Source of the DNA: an uncultured Lachnospiraceae bacterium
Lineage (GTDB): Bacteria; Bacillota; Clostridia; Lachnospirales; Lachnospiraceae
Length of the DNA stretch: 55,207 nucleotides
Direction: 5' to 3'
Assembly: GCA_910578845.1 (NCBI GenBank)
Contig: CAJTSL010000016.1
Coordinates: forward strand, 21,068 to 76,274
This document shows positions 18,233-27,600 of the stretch, one piece after another. The translations under genes were made by a program, and so were the position numbers. Numbering within the stretch: position 1 is the first letter of the stretch; every line of letters begins with the position of its first letter. The notes beneath the pieces were generated by a model. The model searched no databases. It was not told the DNA's origin and was given only the letters and a program-made list of their open reading frames with translations.

Positions 18233-18872
18233 ATTGATCCCCTCCGGCCGCAATCGAACAATACAGCATATGAAATCCATATTCCAGGAATTGGCGCTTA
18301 GATAACCCCATCGTTACCTTGATATATTCCTCTTTGTTTGCGGCAAGCTGTATGATACCCGACAGCATGCCCCAGAAATTAAATATGGTAGGCATGATTT
18401 CCAGGTTTCCACGCAGATCGCCTTTTTCTATGCCCGATAATAAGAAGTCTTTTATCTTCTCGTTTATCTCCTCCCCAACTTCATAGGTTTCTTTTTCTTC
18501 GGGCAAATAGTCATGATTTTCGAAATCAATGTTAATGTTATCCAACACCATTTTGAAGTAAAAAGGAAATTCTTCCTGGTACCGCACCAGGCCATGACAG
18601 ATACAATCATACCTTGCTCTCGTAGCATCCTGTTTCGCCAGTGCAGAGACAATATAGCCATATAATTTTTTCATGCTATTTAACACTAGAATACCAATGA
18701 TTTCCTCTTTGTTCTCAAAGTACACATATAGCGTTGCTTTGCTATACCCGGCAGCTTTGGCGATGTCATCCATGGAAGTGGCGGCAATTCCTTTTTCCAT
18801 AAACAGCATGGATGCCGCAGACGCTATATTTTCCCGATGCACGCTTTTAGGCTCTTTCTTTCTTCGTGCCAT
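18225..18872 (-). CDS. TetR/AcrR family transcriptional regulator
   Basis: The 215-aa protein has a typical N-terminal TetR helix-turn-helix (MEKGIAATSMDDIAKAAGYS then KATLYVYFENKEEI, residues about 26-60) and a ligand-binding C-terminal half without recognised specificity. It precedes and overlaps a small membrane protein gene. The start has ACAAGGAGGT. Its upstream region holds a ~200-bp palindromic repeat and, beyond it, a perfect inverted repeat that could be its own operator. Confidence 0.92.
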   Translation of the reverse strand: MARRKKEPKSVHRENIASAASMLFMEKGIAATSMDDIAKAAGYSKATLYVYFENKEEIIGILVLNSMKKLYGYIVSALAKQDATRARYDCICHGLVRYQEEFPFYFKMVLDNINIDFENHDYLPEEKETYEVGEEINEKIKDFLLSGIEKGDLRGNLEIMPTIFNFWGMLSGIIQLAANKEEYIKVTMGLSKRQFLEYGFHMLYCSIAAGGDQYE

Positions 18873-18904
18873 AAGTACCTCCTTGTATTAATTAAATTAT
18901 ATAG

Positions 18905-19108
18905 GCAATTGCGAAACTAAGTTTTGGCAACTGCACATTGTGCAAAATAGACAAATCGTCGCAGGGTCGCTTTCGCTACATCGGCACTCGTAGCGGCACA
19001 TAAGACGCTACAATACAGCGTCTAAGTGCCGACGGTGCCAAAGTGCCCTGCTCGTGATCTTGTCTATTTTGTACAACTAAGTTTTGAAAAATAGAAGTTT
19101 CGCAATTG
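18905..19108. repeat. Long palindromic repeat element, copy A
   Basis: About 204 bp. The two ends are inverted repeats (CAATTGCGAAACTAAGTTTT and its counterpart ending GTTTCGCAATTG), and the inside is a nested imperfect palindrome: GACAAATC / GATCTTGTC, CGGCAC / GTGCCG and AAGACGCT / AGCGTCT around ACAATAC. It has no coding capacity. Copies B (23078-23307) and C (48897-49096, opposite orientation) are nearly the same. It could be a MITE-like mobile element or a structured RNA. The remaining part of the 455-bp space up to the dCMP deaminase gene holds one operator-like palindrome and nothing else recognised. Confidence 0.85.
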
Positions 19109-19135
19109 TATAATTAAACTATCAGTTTAATTATA
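19109..19135. promoter_or_regulatory. Perfect inverted repeat, possible TetR operator
   Basis: TATAATTAAACT-ATC-AGTTTAATTATA has 12-bp perfect arms and a 3-bp centre, in the size range of TetR-family operators. It lies about 240 bp upstream of the TetR gene, on the far side of palindromic repeat A. Confidence 0.5.
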
Positions 19136-19327
19136 TAGAAGTGCATTCTTTTTGTCAATTGCATTCTTTGGCCATTCCTGTGCCCCGGCTACAAGCCTAT
19201 AAAGTGAAAGGCTTATAAGAAAAAACGGAAATGCATAACTTGAAATGAAAATCTTACAATGAAAAACGACATAACCCATAAGTTACGCCGTATCCTCCAA
19301 TATCTATGATATCATATAACCCTGTCT

Positions 19328-19816
19328 TTACGCTTCCTTATACCATTCTAAGTCCGTCGCCGGTATCACGGTATAATTATCTTCTCCTTCTCCGACCCGT
19401 AATATCACATTGCGGATCCCCGCCTGGATCATCATGCGCGCACATAGAGGGCATGGCTTTGCTCTATGCACGGAACCGTCCTCTGGATTGATCCCTGTCA
19501 AATACAAATCCGCCCCAAGCGTCTGCTCTCTGGAACAATTGAGCAGCGCATTCGCTTCCGCATGAATCGCACGGCAGATTTCGTACCCTTCCCCTTGGTG
19601 CATATTACGAGGGATCCTTGGGCAGGTCCCAATATCGCAACAGTTTTCAAAGCCTCTTGGCGAACCGTTATATCCTGTTGAAATAACCGCATCGTCTTTT
19701 ACAATCACTGCTCCATACTTACGTTTAATACATGTGCTTCTATACGCAAAAGCTTCCGCACAATTTAAATAGGTGTCACTCTTTGAAATTCTTTTATTTC
19801 CTTCCGGTCTGACCAT
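19328..19816 (-). CDS. dCMP deaminase (ComEB-like cytidine/deoxycytidylate deaminase)
   Basis: The 162-aa enzyme converts dCMP to dUMP for dTTP synthesis. The zinc site is visible as HAEANALL (about residue 89) and PCPLCARMM (about residue 122). YGAVIVKDDAVISTGYNGSP is typical of the family, and the additional Cys/His residues between (CCDIGTCPR) fit the second zinc site of dCMP deaminases. Complete length; RBS AGGAGAG. It stands alone on the minus strand, convergent with no partner. Confidence 0.92.
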   Translation of the reverse strand: MVRPEGNKRISKSDTYLNCAEAFAYRSTCIKRKYGAVIVKDDAVISTGYNGSPRGFENCCDIGTCPRIPRNMHQGEGYEICRAIHAEANALLNCSREQTLGADLYLTGINPEDGSVHRAKPCPLCARMMIQAGIRNVILRVGEGEDNYTVIPATDLEWYKEA

Positions 19817-20158
19817 GTCGCTCTCCTATCTTCTATCCAAAATCCCACAAGCCAAAGCCCCTTGCTCACAGGCATATAGGTGAATAAAACTATACTGTAT
19901 CTATATGAGACAAGTCTACCACACTTAAGGTTAGTTTGTCATTATAAGCTTGACAAATGTTAGGATATATAATAGTGTGATAAGAACTTCAAGCCACTCA
20001 TTACATAAATAATTGTGAAACTCCACGAACGGAAGCGAACACAAGTCTTGAAATGCTGTTATTTACTAGGAAAAATGCCGATTGCCCTATGAATTTACAG
20101 AGGTTTTACAGAGAATAAAAAATAGATAAGAAGTCCAGTGCAAAAAATTGAAAACAGG

Positions 20159-20187
20159 TTGATTATTTCTCATAATCTGTATATACT
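20159..20187 (+). promoter_or_regulatory. Promoter of the type III toxin-antitoxin locus
   Basis: TTGATT (20159-20164), 17 nt, TATACT (20182-20187). The expected transcript start is around 20194, directly before the first antitoxin RNA repeat. Confidence 0.75.
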
Positions 20188-20197
20188 ATGAATAGAA

Positions 20198-20342
20198 GTA
20201 AATGTTAGCCGCTTGCTGATGGTGCGGGGTATAAGTGATTCAGTTCGTAAATGATGCCACTTGCTATACAGGTGGGATATAAATGGTATAGTGCGTAAAT
20301 GCTCCCCATCGGCTGATGTCGGTGGGGATTTGCATAATATAG
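20198..20342 (+). ncRNA. CptI/ToxI-like antitoxin RNA repeats (three units)
   Basis: Three units of 48-49 nt start with GTAAATG at 20198, 20247 and 20295. Units 1 and 2 share GTAAATG, GCC-CTTGCT, the complementary GGTG/GCGGGG arm and TATAA-TGG. Unit 3 has a stronger stem, CCCCATCG...CGGTGGGG, and could double as the attenuator that sets the RNA-to-toxin ratio. Type III antitoxins are exactly such tandem RNA repeats upstream of the toxin, cut by the toxin into single units that bind and block it. The repeat length is close to the 45 nt known for CptI. Confidence 0.82.
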
Positions 20343-20371
20343 AGTTTTCCCAAAGGAGAATATTACAGTAT

Positions 20372-20863
20372 ATGGAGATACGACAGGGATATTCTTATCA
20401 TATCAAAGATGAATTTTTTGATATGGTGCAGGATAGATACTTGATGAACAATAAAGAAAATGGAAATTACCGTCCTCATTTCTATGCAATACAAGATAAA
20501 AAGAATCACTCTCTTTATTGGATGATCCCCATAAGTTCACAGGTGGAAAAGTATAAGGTCATTATAGAAAAAAAGAAAAGAAAATACGGAAAGTGCAATA
20601 CAATAATTATTGGTAAGTTTGCAGGAAAAGAGAATGCATTTTTGATTCAAAATGCTTTTCCCATTATTGCAGAGTTTTTTGATCATGTACATACAGTTGA
20701 AAATAAACCAGTGACAGTACATAATGAATTAAACAGGATTCTTATGAAAAATTTAGGGGAAGTGCTTGCGTTGTATAACCGTGGGATTCATTTGATATTT
20801 ACGGATATTAATAAGATACGGACTATCATGGAACAGGAATTAGAAAATACTGGATGCCAGTAA
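20372..20863 (+). CDS. Type III toxin, CptN/ToxN-AbiQ family endoribonuclease
   Basis: The 163-aa protein matches the CptN branch of the ToxN/AbiQ fold: start with YSYHIKDEFFDMV, then RPHFYAI, the diagnostic YWMIPISSQVEKYK (about residues 50-63), NTIIIGKFAGKENAFLIQNAFPI and a helical end with ALYNRGI. Family toxins are sequence-specific endoRNases held inactive by the RNA repeats encoded just upstream, and several give phage defence by abortive infection. The start is set at MEIRQGYS after AAAGGAGA; a longer reading would run through the RNA repeats. A terminator follows the stop codon directly. AT content is higher than in neighbours, in keeping with transfer. Confidence 0.85.
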   Translation: MEIRQGYSYHIKDEFFDMVQDRYLMNNKENGNYRPHFYAIQDKKNHSLYWMIPISSQVEKYKVIIEKKKRKYGKCNTIIIGKFAGKENAFLIQNAFPIIAEFFDHVHTVENKPVTVHNELNRILMKNLGEVLALYNRGIHLIFTDINKIRTIMEQELENTGCQ

Positions 20864-20901
20864 TGCCATTGCTTGTAAAGATGCGAGTAATGGCATTTTT
20901 T
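20862..20901 (+). terminator. Terminator of the toxin-antitoxin operon
   Basis: Stem AATGCCATT / AATGGCATT with a loop of 18 nt and TTTTTT at 20896-20901. It overlaps the toxin stop codon. Confidence 0.85.
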
Positions 20902-21276
20902 AGTCGCGATAGTTTACATTTGATTTGGCAGTAGTATTTAATGAAAAACGCATATCTGTTGTATTCATATGTTAGCATAAAAATAGAATGCTAAAGTGTT
21001 AATAATAATCTTTTGCTTGGCAGTACTTAAAATATTACCGAACACTGATAAAATGTATCAATATTAATAAAGTAAATAAAATCAAGCTTTTCCCCAATTG
21101 CATACAATAGAATATAATATCATAAAGGGCAAAAAGTATTGAAAATAATAAATTCTGCCAAACATAGATTTTGATATAGGAAATTTCGAAAACTGGGGGA
21201 TCCAATACTGGTCAAAGACAGAAGCTTTCCTAAAGTATATAAAAGAGCATCCTTCCCTTTCATGAAAATACCGCTC
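20902..21276. other. AT-rich gene-free stretch
   Basis: Rich in A/T, with two short similar pieces (TTTGGCAGTAGTATTTAA and CTTGGCAGTACTTAA) about 90 bp apart. No supported gene or RNA. A 64-codon reading on the minus strand has no family likeness and overlaps the next gene's end. Confidence 0.4.
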
Positions 21277-22086
21277 CTAACCAATCTTCTCCAACATATA
21301 AGCGGCGAAATCACGCAACATTTGGCAAGCCGCTTTATCCGCAGAATCGTATGTCATGCTGCAAATCTCCTGATCCTGCCAATGAACGGCTCCATCTCCG
21401 GTATATGCGCATAAAGCGCTGCGGACGATGCGGTGATACCTTAACGGGAGATTAAGAAGCGCCCACTCGCCGCCCTGCTTCTTGGACAAAACAGCTTCCG
21501 CCCTGCAATATGCCAGCACTCTGCACAGATTTAATATGATGTAAACTGGATTTTCTTCTATTTCTGTCACGGCGCCTTCTATATCGCACCTGATACTATT
21601 CAGATAGGCCTCTTTTGGCACCACTGAGAATACTTCCGGGATGGCTTTTCCACAAAGCGCAATCCCTGCCTGATATGTCACAGTAAAATGTGCCGCCAAG
21701 TCTTTATCCTCGCCATGCATCGACAGACAATATTTCTCCAGATCGGATTTACAGGCATCCCTATGCGCGTTGGAATAGTGTAACTCGAATGGTGTCGGAT
21801 ATCGGAACGGGTTACAGTATTTTTCATGCACAACACTCATCTCGACACCTTTGGGCGGGCAATCTCCGTCAATCTCTAAAAGAAACGCAATAAGGAGTTT
21901 CTTTTCCTGTAAGGTGACTGTCTGATTGACGATGACCAATAAATCAATGTCACTATTCTCCCACCGAAAACACTCAAACGCAATGGAGCCATGAACGTAA
22001 ATGCCCACGAGCTTATCTTGCAAGATATCCTTATATGCGCTCTTGATCCGTTCTAAGACCTGCGTTTCTGTCGTGTTCATTCCCAT
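21277..22086 (-). CDS. AadA-like aminoglycoside nucleotidyltransferase family protein (DUF4111 type)
   Basis: The 269-aa product has the nucleotidyltransferase signature VHGSIAFECFRWENSDIDLLV (His-Gly-Ser then Ser-Asp-Ile-Asp, about residues 32-51), the metal-binding core of the Pol-beta superfamily, followed by a C-terminal helical domain with YIILNLCRVLAYCRAEAVLSK as in the AadA/ANT(9)-type enzymes. Those adenylylate spectinomycin or streptomycin. Chromosomal relatives in gut Clostridia often have unknown substrates, so resistance is not shown. Start may be the first Met or the Met two codons later (better spacing from GAAGGG). Confidence 0.8.
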   Translation of the reverse strand: MGMNTTETQVLERIKSAYKDILQDKLVGIYVHGSIAFECFRWENSDIDLLVIVNQTVTLQEKKLLIAFLLEIDGDCPPKGVEMSVVHEKYCNPFRYPTPFELHYSNAHRDACKSDLEKYCLSMHGEDKDLAAHFTVTYQAGIALCGKAIPEVFSVVPKEAYLNSIRCDIEGAVTEIEENPVYIILNLCRVLAYCRAEAVLSKKQGGEWALLNLPLRYHRIVRSALCAYTGDGAVHWQDQEICSMTYDSADKAACQMLRDFAAYMLEKIG

Positions 22087-22244
22087 GCCCTTCCCTCATC
22101 CAGCACGCTATCTTGTAAACCATGTTTACTATGTGCAGATACTAATGCTCTCGCCTTTGCTTTTATCATAACATGGCGCTAGAACGTTGACAACCGCTAC
22201 GGTTCTTGATCCCGTTGCAACTTTTGCAAATCTTGTATTTCCTC

Positions 22245-22297
22245 TTGACTTGCTAAGGAAAAGGAATTATAATCATTAATGACTATCGGTCATTAAT
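22245..22297 (+). promoter_or_regulatory. Promoter and operator of the tetR-MFS genes
   Basis: TTGACT (22245-22250), 17 nt, TATAAT (22268-22273) form a near-consensus sigma-A promoter. Immediately downstream lies ATTAATGAC-TATCG-GTCATTAAT (22275-22297), a perfect inverted repeat over the likely transcript start, placed where a TetR repressor would block transcription. Confidence 0.8.
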
Positions 22298-22409
22298 TTT
22301 GATTTTGTATTTGTTACCATGGTGATTCGTTAATTACGGAACTATGTTTGGAAAAATAGGCGTTTCACCATTACCTGAAATGATGACCGCAACAAGGAGG
22401 AATGATCAA

Positions 22410-23063
22410 TTGGCACGGCCTATGAAGAAGACACCGGAACAATGGAAAGACGAGATTATGCGCACGGCACAGGAATTATTTCTGTCAAAAGGATATGAGA
22501 AAACATCTGTCGCAGACATTATGGACGCCGTTGGCGGCGCTAAGGGGATGTTTTACCACTGCTTTCAAAGCAAGGAAGAAGTCATGCAGGCGATTGGCGA
22601 CAGGATGTTTTTCGAGAACAACCCCTTTGATGCCATTCGGAAACGCACCGATCTAAACGGCCTACAGAAGATTAAGGAGCTCTTGCTCCTCAACCAGCAG
22701 GATGCTACCCGTAACCATTTGAACATTGAAGCGATCCCTATCCTCAAAGACCCTTACATTCTAATGAATGCCATTGCCTCCAACCGGCGCATCCTGACGC
22801 CTTTATGGTATGAGCTATTAGAAGAAGGCAGACGGGACGGTTCCATTCAAACGGAATACACGAAAGAGATCGCCGAACTTCTGCCACTGGTCAACTTTTG
22901 GCTAATGCCATCTATTTATCCCGCGGATGCAGACGAGATCCGGCATAAATATTGTTTCGTCATGGAAGCGCTGTCAAAAATGGGACTTCCTTTGATGGAG
23001 GAAACGTCCCTCATTGACCAATTTCTATCCAATATCCCACCAGAGACATTGGAGCATCCATGA
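22410..23063 (+). CDS. TetR/AcrR family regulator of the adjacent MFS pump
   Basis: The 217-aa protein has the TetR DNA-binding domain LFLSKGYEKTSVADIMDAVG then GGAKGMFYHCFQSKEEV in its first 65 residues. The start is set at TTG because AAGGAGG lies 9 nt before it and the reading upstream shows no family likeness; an ATG four codons later (MKKTPEQW) is the alternative. A sigma-A promoter with an inverted repeat precedes the gene. The MFS gene follows after 280 bp that hold palindromic repeat B. The pair is likely a drug- or metabolite-responsive efflux unit. Confidence 0.92.
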   Translation: MARPMKKTPEQWKDEIMRTAQELFLSKGYEKTSVADIMDAVGGAKGMFYHCFQSKEEVMQAIGDRMFFENNPFDAIRKRTDLNGLQKIKELLLLNQQDATRNHLNIEAIPILKDPYILMNAIASNRRILTPLWYELLEEGRRDGSIQTEYTKEIAELLPLVNFWLMPSIYPADADEIRHKYCFVMEALSKMGLPLMEETSLIDQFLSNIPPETLEHP

Positions 23064-23077
23064 ACATAGACATAAAT

Positions 23078-23307
23078 AATTGCGAAACTAAGTTTTGGCA
23101 ACTGCACATTATGCAAATAGAAGCTCATCCAGAGGGATTCGCATCTATAGACAAATCGTCGCAGGGTCGCTTTCGTTACATTGGCACTCGTAGCGGCACA
23201 TAAGACGCTACCATACAGCGTCTAAATGCCGACGGTGCCAACGTACCCTACTCGTGATCTAGTCTATATTGCATAATTAGGTCTTGGAAAATTGGAGTTT
23301 TGCAATT
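23078..23307. repeat. Long palindromic repeat element, copy B
   Basis: About 230 bp, same orientation as copy A and with the same ends (AATTGCGAAACTAAGTTTTG at the left, GTTTTGCAATT at the right) and core (GACAAATCGTCGCAGGGTCG, GGCACTCGTAGCGGCACATA). It has about 28 extra bases (AGAAGCTCATCCAGAGGGAT and on) near the left end compared with copies A and C, and several point changes. It fills the space between the TetR and MFS genes. Confidence 0.85.
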
Positions 23308-23343
23308 GCTTAATGAACATAAACAATTAGAAAGGAATCTTCT

Positions 23344-24606
23344 ATGGCACAAAAACTTTTTACCAGAAATTTCATCCTTCTGATCCTTGGACAGATTAGC
23401 TCGTTATTTGGCAATTTCATATTAAAGCTTGCGCTCTCTATGTATGTATTGGAGAAAACAGGGTCCGCATCCGTTTTTGCCGGCATCCTTTCTGTTGCAA
23501 CGCTCCCTTCCATTTTACTTTCGCCGTTTGGCGGCGTTCTTGCAGATCGGGCGGATAAAAGAAAGATTATGGTGTCTTTAGATGCTTTAACAGGCATATG
23601 TGTCCTTAGCGCCGCTCTTTTCTTATCTGCCAATCATGGGCTGGCTATCATCGGTATGCTTCTCATTGCGCTTTCTGTACTCGGCGCTTTCGAGACGCCT
23701 ACCGTACAAGCATGCATTCCTACTATGCTAAGTGGCGATAATATCACAAAAGGCAATGCCGTGGTAAACCAAGTCGCCTCCCTTTCGTACCTGACCGCCC
23801 CTATGCTCGGCGGTATTCTATATACCGCGTTCGGCCTGCTTCCGGTCATGTATGCGAGCATCCTCTGCTTTTTCCTGACCGCTGCGCTAGAATGCTTTAT
23901 CGTCCTGCCTACCGGCAATCAGTCCACGGATCATATGCCCACCGGCCCTCTGACCACTAAGCAGCCAATCTCTGCGGCCATCAAACAGGATTTCCAGGAC
24001 AGCATCCATTATATGGTAAAAGAGCAGCCGGACATTTTCAAAATGCTGTCTCTGACTGCTCTTTCAAGGTTCTTTGTCATGGGTGTCACCCTTGTCGGAT
24101 TACCCTTTATCATCCGCACCATCCTTCATCTCAATGCCAGATATTATGGCGCTGCGGAAAGCGCCTTGGCAATTGCCACAATCTGTGGAAGCGTCCTCGC
24201 CGCCCTTCTATCAAAAAAGTTGAAAATACATAACCTCGCTCTGCTGCTAGCATCTCTTGGCATCTTTATCCTGCCTGCCGGATGCGTGTTCCTGCTGCCT
24301 TGTAGCATAACGGTGAAATATATCGTCATTATCTTCTCTTTTTGTGGCATGCAGGCGGCTATCAGTATCTTCTCTATCTTCGCAGTCTCTCTGATCCAAC
24401 AAAGGACGCCAAACCATTTCATTGGCAAGATAATGGCATACACAGCCACGATCACATTATGCGCACAGCCAATCGGTCAGCTTGTTTACGGCTTCTTATT
24501 TGACAGATTCCGTTATGCCGTCCACTTTGTCCTGCTTCCCTCCGGTATCATCATATGCCTCATCGGCCTGTCAGCCTCTAAATTCTTTGATGCCCAGGAG
24601 CCATAA
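23344..24606 (+). CDS. MFS transporter
   Basis: The 420-aa protein is a major facilitator with about 12 hydrophobic segments, split in the middle by a charged loop (about residues 195-230). Segment 2-3 loop has GGVLADRADKRKIMV, the MFS motif A pattern (G-x-x-x-D-R-x-x-R/K-R). It fits the MacrolideEfflux/EntS-like branch of drug exporters. Substrate is unknown. It is downstream of a TetR gene with an operator-like site, as typical for regulated efflux. RBS AAAGGAATC. Confidence 0.92.
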   Translation: MAQKLFTRNFILLILGQISSLFGNFILKLALSMYVLEKTGSASVFAGILSVATLPSILLSPFGGVLADRADKRKIMVSLDALTGICVLSAALFLSANHGLAIIGMLLIALSVLGAFETPTVQACIPTMLSGDNITKGNAVVNQVASLSYLTAPMLGGILYTAFGLLPVMYASILCFFLTAALECFIVLPTGNQSTDHMPTGPLTTKQPISAAIKQDFQDSIHYMVKEQPDIFKMLSLTALSRFFVMGVTLVGLPFIIRTILHLNARYYGAAESALAIATICGSVLAALLSKKLKIHNLALLLASLGIFILPAGCVFLLPCSITVKYIVIIFSFCGMQAAISIFSIFAVSLIQQRTPNHFIGKIMAYTATITLCAQPIGQLVYGFLFDRFRYAVHFVLLPSGIIICLIGLSASKFFDAQEP

Positions 24607-24662
24607 GCTCCAAGGCATCATTGTCATTTATTTGATATCTTTACAATTTTTGCTTTATCGCT

Positions 24663-27600
24663 TCAACTATTTTCATTTTTCTCCGGTTTTTCAGGTTCTT
24701 TGGCTTTGGATTTTTCTTTTTTCCGCCCTCTTGCTTTCACGATCATCCAGATGACCACGATAAGAAACACGAGCACGGCAGGAATTATGTAAACTAGATA
24801 ATCCCTGATGTCTTTCTCATGAATGCAGACAACAAATTCCACTGTCTCACCCTGTGCGCCGAACAGATGATAAATGCCCATTAACTCTGTATTCGTCTGT
24901 TCCCATGCATCTCCTGCTTTCACATAAACGTTAATGCCATCCGTTTGTCCCTGCGGCGCCTGATAGCGGATTTGATGTACGTCTGCGCCATCCGCCGGAA
25001 TGCTTAGCTTCCAATGCTCCGCCGCTTCTTCCGGCATATCCCCAGTAAGCTCCAATTGGCTCGCCTCTATCGTTTCCTCCTGTTTGAACATGCCGTCGGC
25101 AAGAATGACAGATTGCGCATTCGGACGTGTCTGCGCCGAAGCAAGCGTCGTCAGATAACGCACATATTCTACCGTCACATCTTCATCATACGCGACGTTG
25201 CGCAGTTCTTTGCTGTCCCAGTCGGCATAGAACCCTTCTTTTGCCGGGATTTCCGGGTACTGGCTCTGCGCCACAATGCCGCCGTATGGGCATTCCACGA
25301 TCTTAACTTCCTCTTCGTCTGCATAGAAAGTGATCATCATCTTATGGAAAGAATCCGGTACGCCTTCGATCTCCATCATTTCCTGATAACTGACCGGTTC
25401 CGCCTTGCCGCTATAGCTGATACGGTCAATTCCTGCGATCTCTTCCGACACGAAGAAATTATTCTCAACAATGCCGTTCTCGTCAACTTTCCCGGCTATC
25501 GCTCCCGAAAATGCTGCCGCCTCTTTTACCCGGATGATCGCCAGACAGCCTGCTATGCTAGAGCCAGCGCCCGCTATGCCCGCTACATATTCATCTCCTG
25601 CCACGCTACATTTCGCATAACTGCTTATGATATGGGATCGCGACTCTCCCGCAATGCCGCCTACATAACTTCCCGCACTGCTAGTGACCTTTCCGTAATT
25701 CTCACACCTTAGAACCGTACCCATCTCCTGTAAGCCGGAAATACCGCCCACATAACTTTTCTGCGCTGTGACTTTCCCGGAATTGGTATTGTTCCTAAGG
25801 ACACATTTGGTCAGGAAAGTAGAGTTTAATTTGGCATCTTCAATTCCCGTTACATCGCTTTCCAGGTCAAAATCATATTCAATTGCCATTGTCCCTGCTA
25901 TGCCCGATACATTGATATCCCCGCGGACTTCTCCGCTGTTCTTGCAATCGGCAATCGTCGCTTCCGTGCTCGTCTCGGCGTCCTCCTTCGAATTATCCTC
26001 ATAGATGTTGGAATAATCCATATCCAGCACACCGTCGATGGCATCCGTATAGAGCCGCATGACCGTACTGAACTGGTCGTTTAAGTCCGCCAGATCTCCC
26101 AATAAGACGTCATTCGTAGAGGACATTTCATCATTCAGATATCCTAGATTCTCCGAAAGGCTCTTCAAATTCGATGTCAGGCTATTCGTCTTAGAACGGT
26201 ATCCTTCCCCAAGCTGCGGCATGCTGATATCCGGCATATCGTTTAAGCTGTTAAAAATATTCTTTGCCTCGTCCCCGGCATTTTCCATGTTCTCTGAAGC
26301 ATCTTTCGTATACCCGACAGCATCTTTTAGCTCACCCGCAACTTTATCCGTCATCTCTCCTTCATGGGAAAGCACAAGATCCGACATCGTCTGCAAATTG
26401 TCCCTCATATCAGCCGGATAGCTTACCCCATGGGCATTCTCGTATTGCACATCCGCATAATCAGAAGCATCCTCCGCGACCAAGGAAGCATTTTCCGCAA
26501 GCAGCTCCGCGCTCTTATTTAACACCGCCTCGTCGCTCTCCCTCCGGGACTCATCAGATGAGGGGAACTCATCAAGAATCGTGCCTGTCGCGCCATCATA
26601 ATGCACCCAGTCGTCCACATGGATAAAATCCCTAAAATCGCTGGAAGAAATAAGGTTGTCATCCACGCTTCCATTTACCATCGGCCTTAAATCACTGACA
26701 TTGCTTCCAGGCGTCTGCCATGCAATATTGATATAAAAATGATGATATCCGCGCATGGCGTCCTCATAATATCCCGCATGCTCCTTCCCTGCATTTTCTA
26801 TAGCCGCCTTTGCAGCATCATAGCGTTGCTGTTCATCCGGCGACATATACTGGTATATAGAAAGCGCCTCTACCGTATCCTCCAATTCCCCCGCCGCATC
26901 TTTCACATTTCCCGCCGCGTCTCTTGCCTGATCCAGCACGCCGCCTTCTTTGGCAGTCTCGTCCATGACAAAATCCAAACGGTTAATCGCTTCATTCACG
27001 GATCCTACCATCCCGTCTGTCCATTCCACAGTCTGGTCTGCGAGAAAAGAAGTATCATCTAATGCCTTGCCTGCAAAATCCTGTATGACTGCAAGCCTTC
27101 CTGATATCGTATCGGACTCAGCCCCTGCATCGTCTAACATGACGCCTGTCAAATCGTGCATTTTATCAATATTTTCCGAAAGCTGATAGGCAATGTCCTT
27201 TGTCAGGTCAATTGCGATAAACGGTTCCGTCTGTCCTGCGATACCGCCTACGTCTTTACGCCCATATACGGAACCCGCATTCTCACAAGCATACACATAT
27301 CCCGACTGACGCCCGACGATACCGCCGATATTATAGCCGATATGCTCATACCCGATCGTCCCCTTATTGGCGCAAAATTGTATTATACCCGTGGAAAGCC
27401 CGGCAATGCCGCCGGAATCAATCGTATTGCTGTTCATGGATTCCTCTTTCTCGCTCTCACTGCTCTCCCCGGATTCCAATAATCCCGACGCATACTGCGC
27501 AATATGAATATCTTCTAAGGACTTTTCCCTGTCAGTATTGGATACATTGACATTGCCTTCATTGACACATCCTACGATATTTCCCATGTTATCACCGACA

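Noticed and set aside
18905..19108. Palindromic element as a tRNA or riboswitch
   Set aside because: No tRNA arms or known aptamer features; two further copies sit in unrelated contexts and in both orientations.
20198..20342. CRISPR-like repeats upstream of the toxin gene
   Set aside because: Units are contiguous and each folds on itself; with the ToxN/CptN-like gene behind them a type III antitoxin RNA explains them better.
20261..20371. N-terminal extension of the toxin gene
   Set aside because: This reading runs through the RNA repeats and lacks a ribosome site; family similarity begins at MEIRQGYS after AAAGGAGA.
21120..21314. Small minus-strand gene of 64 codons
   Set aside because: Overlaps the nucleotidyltransferase end, is AT-rich, and shows no RBS or family likeness.
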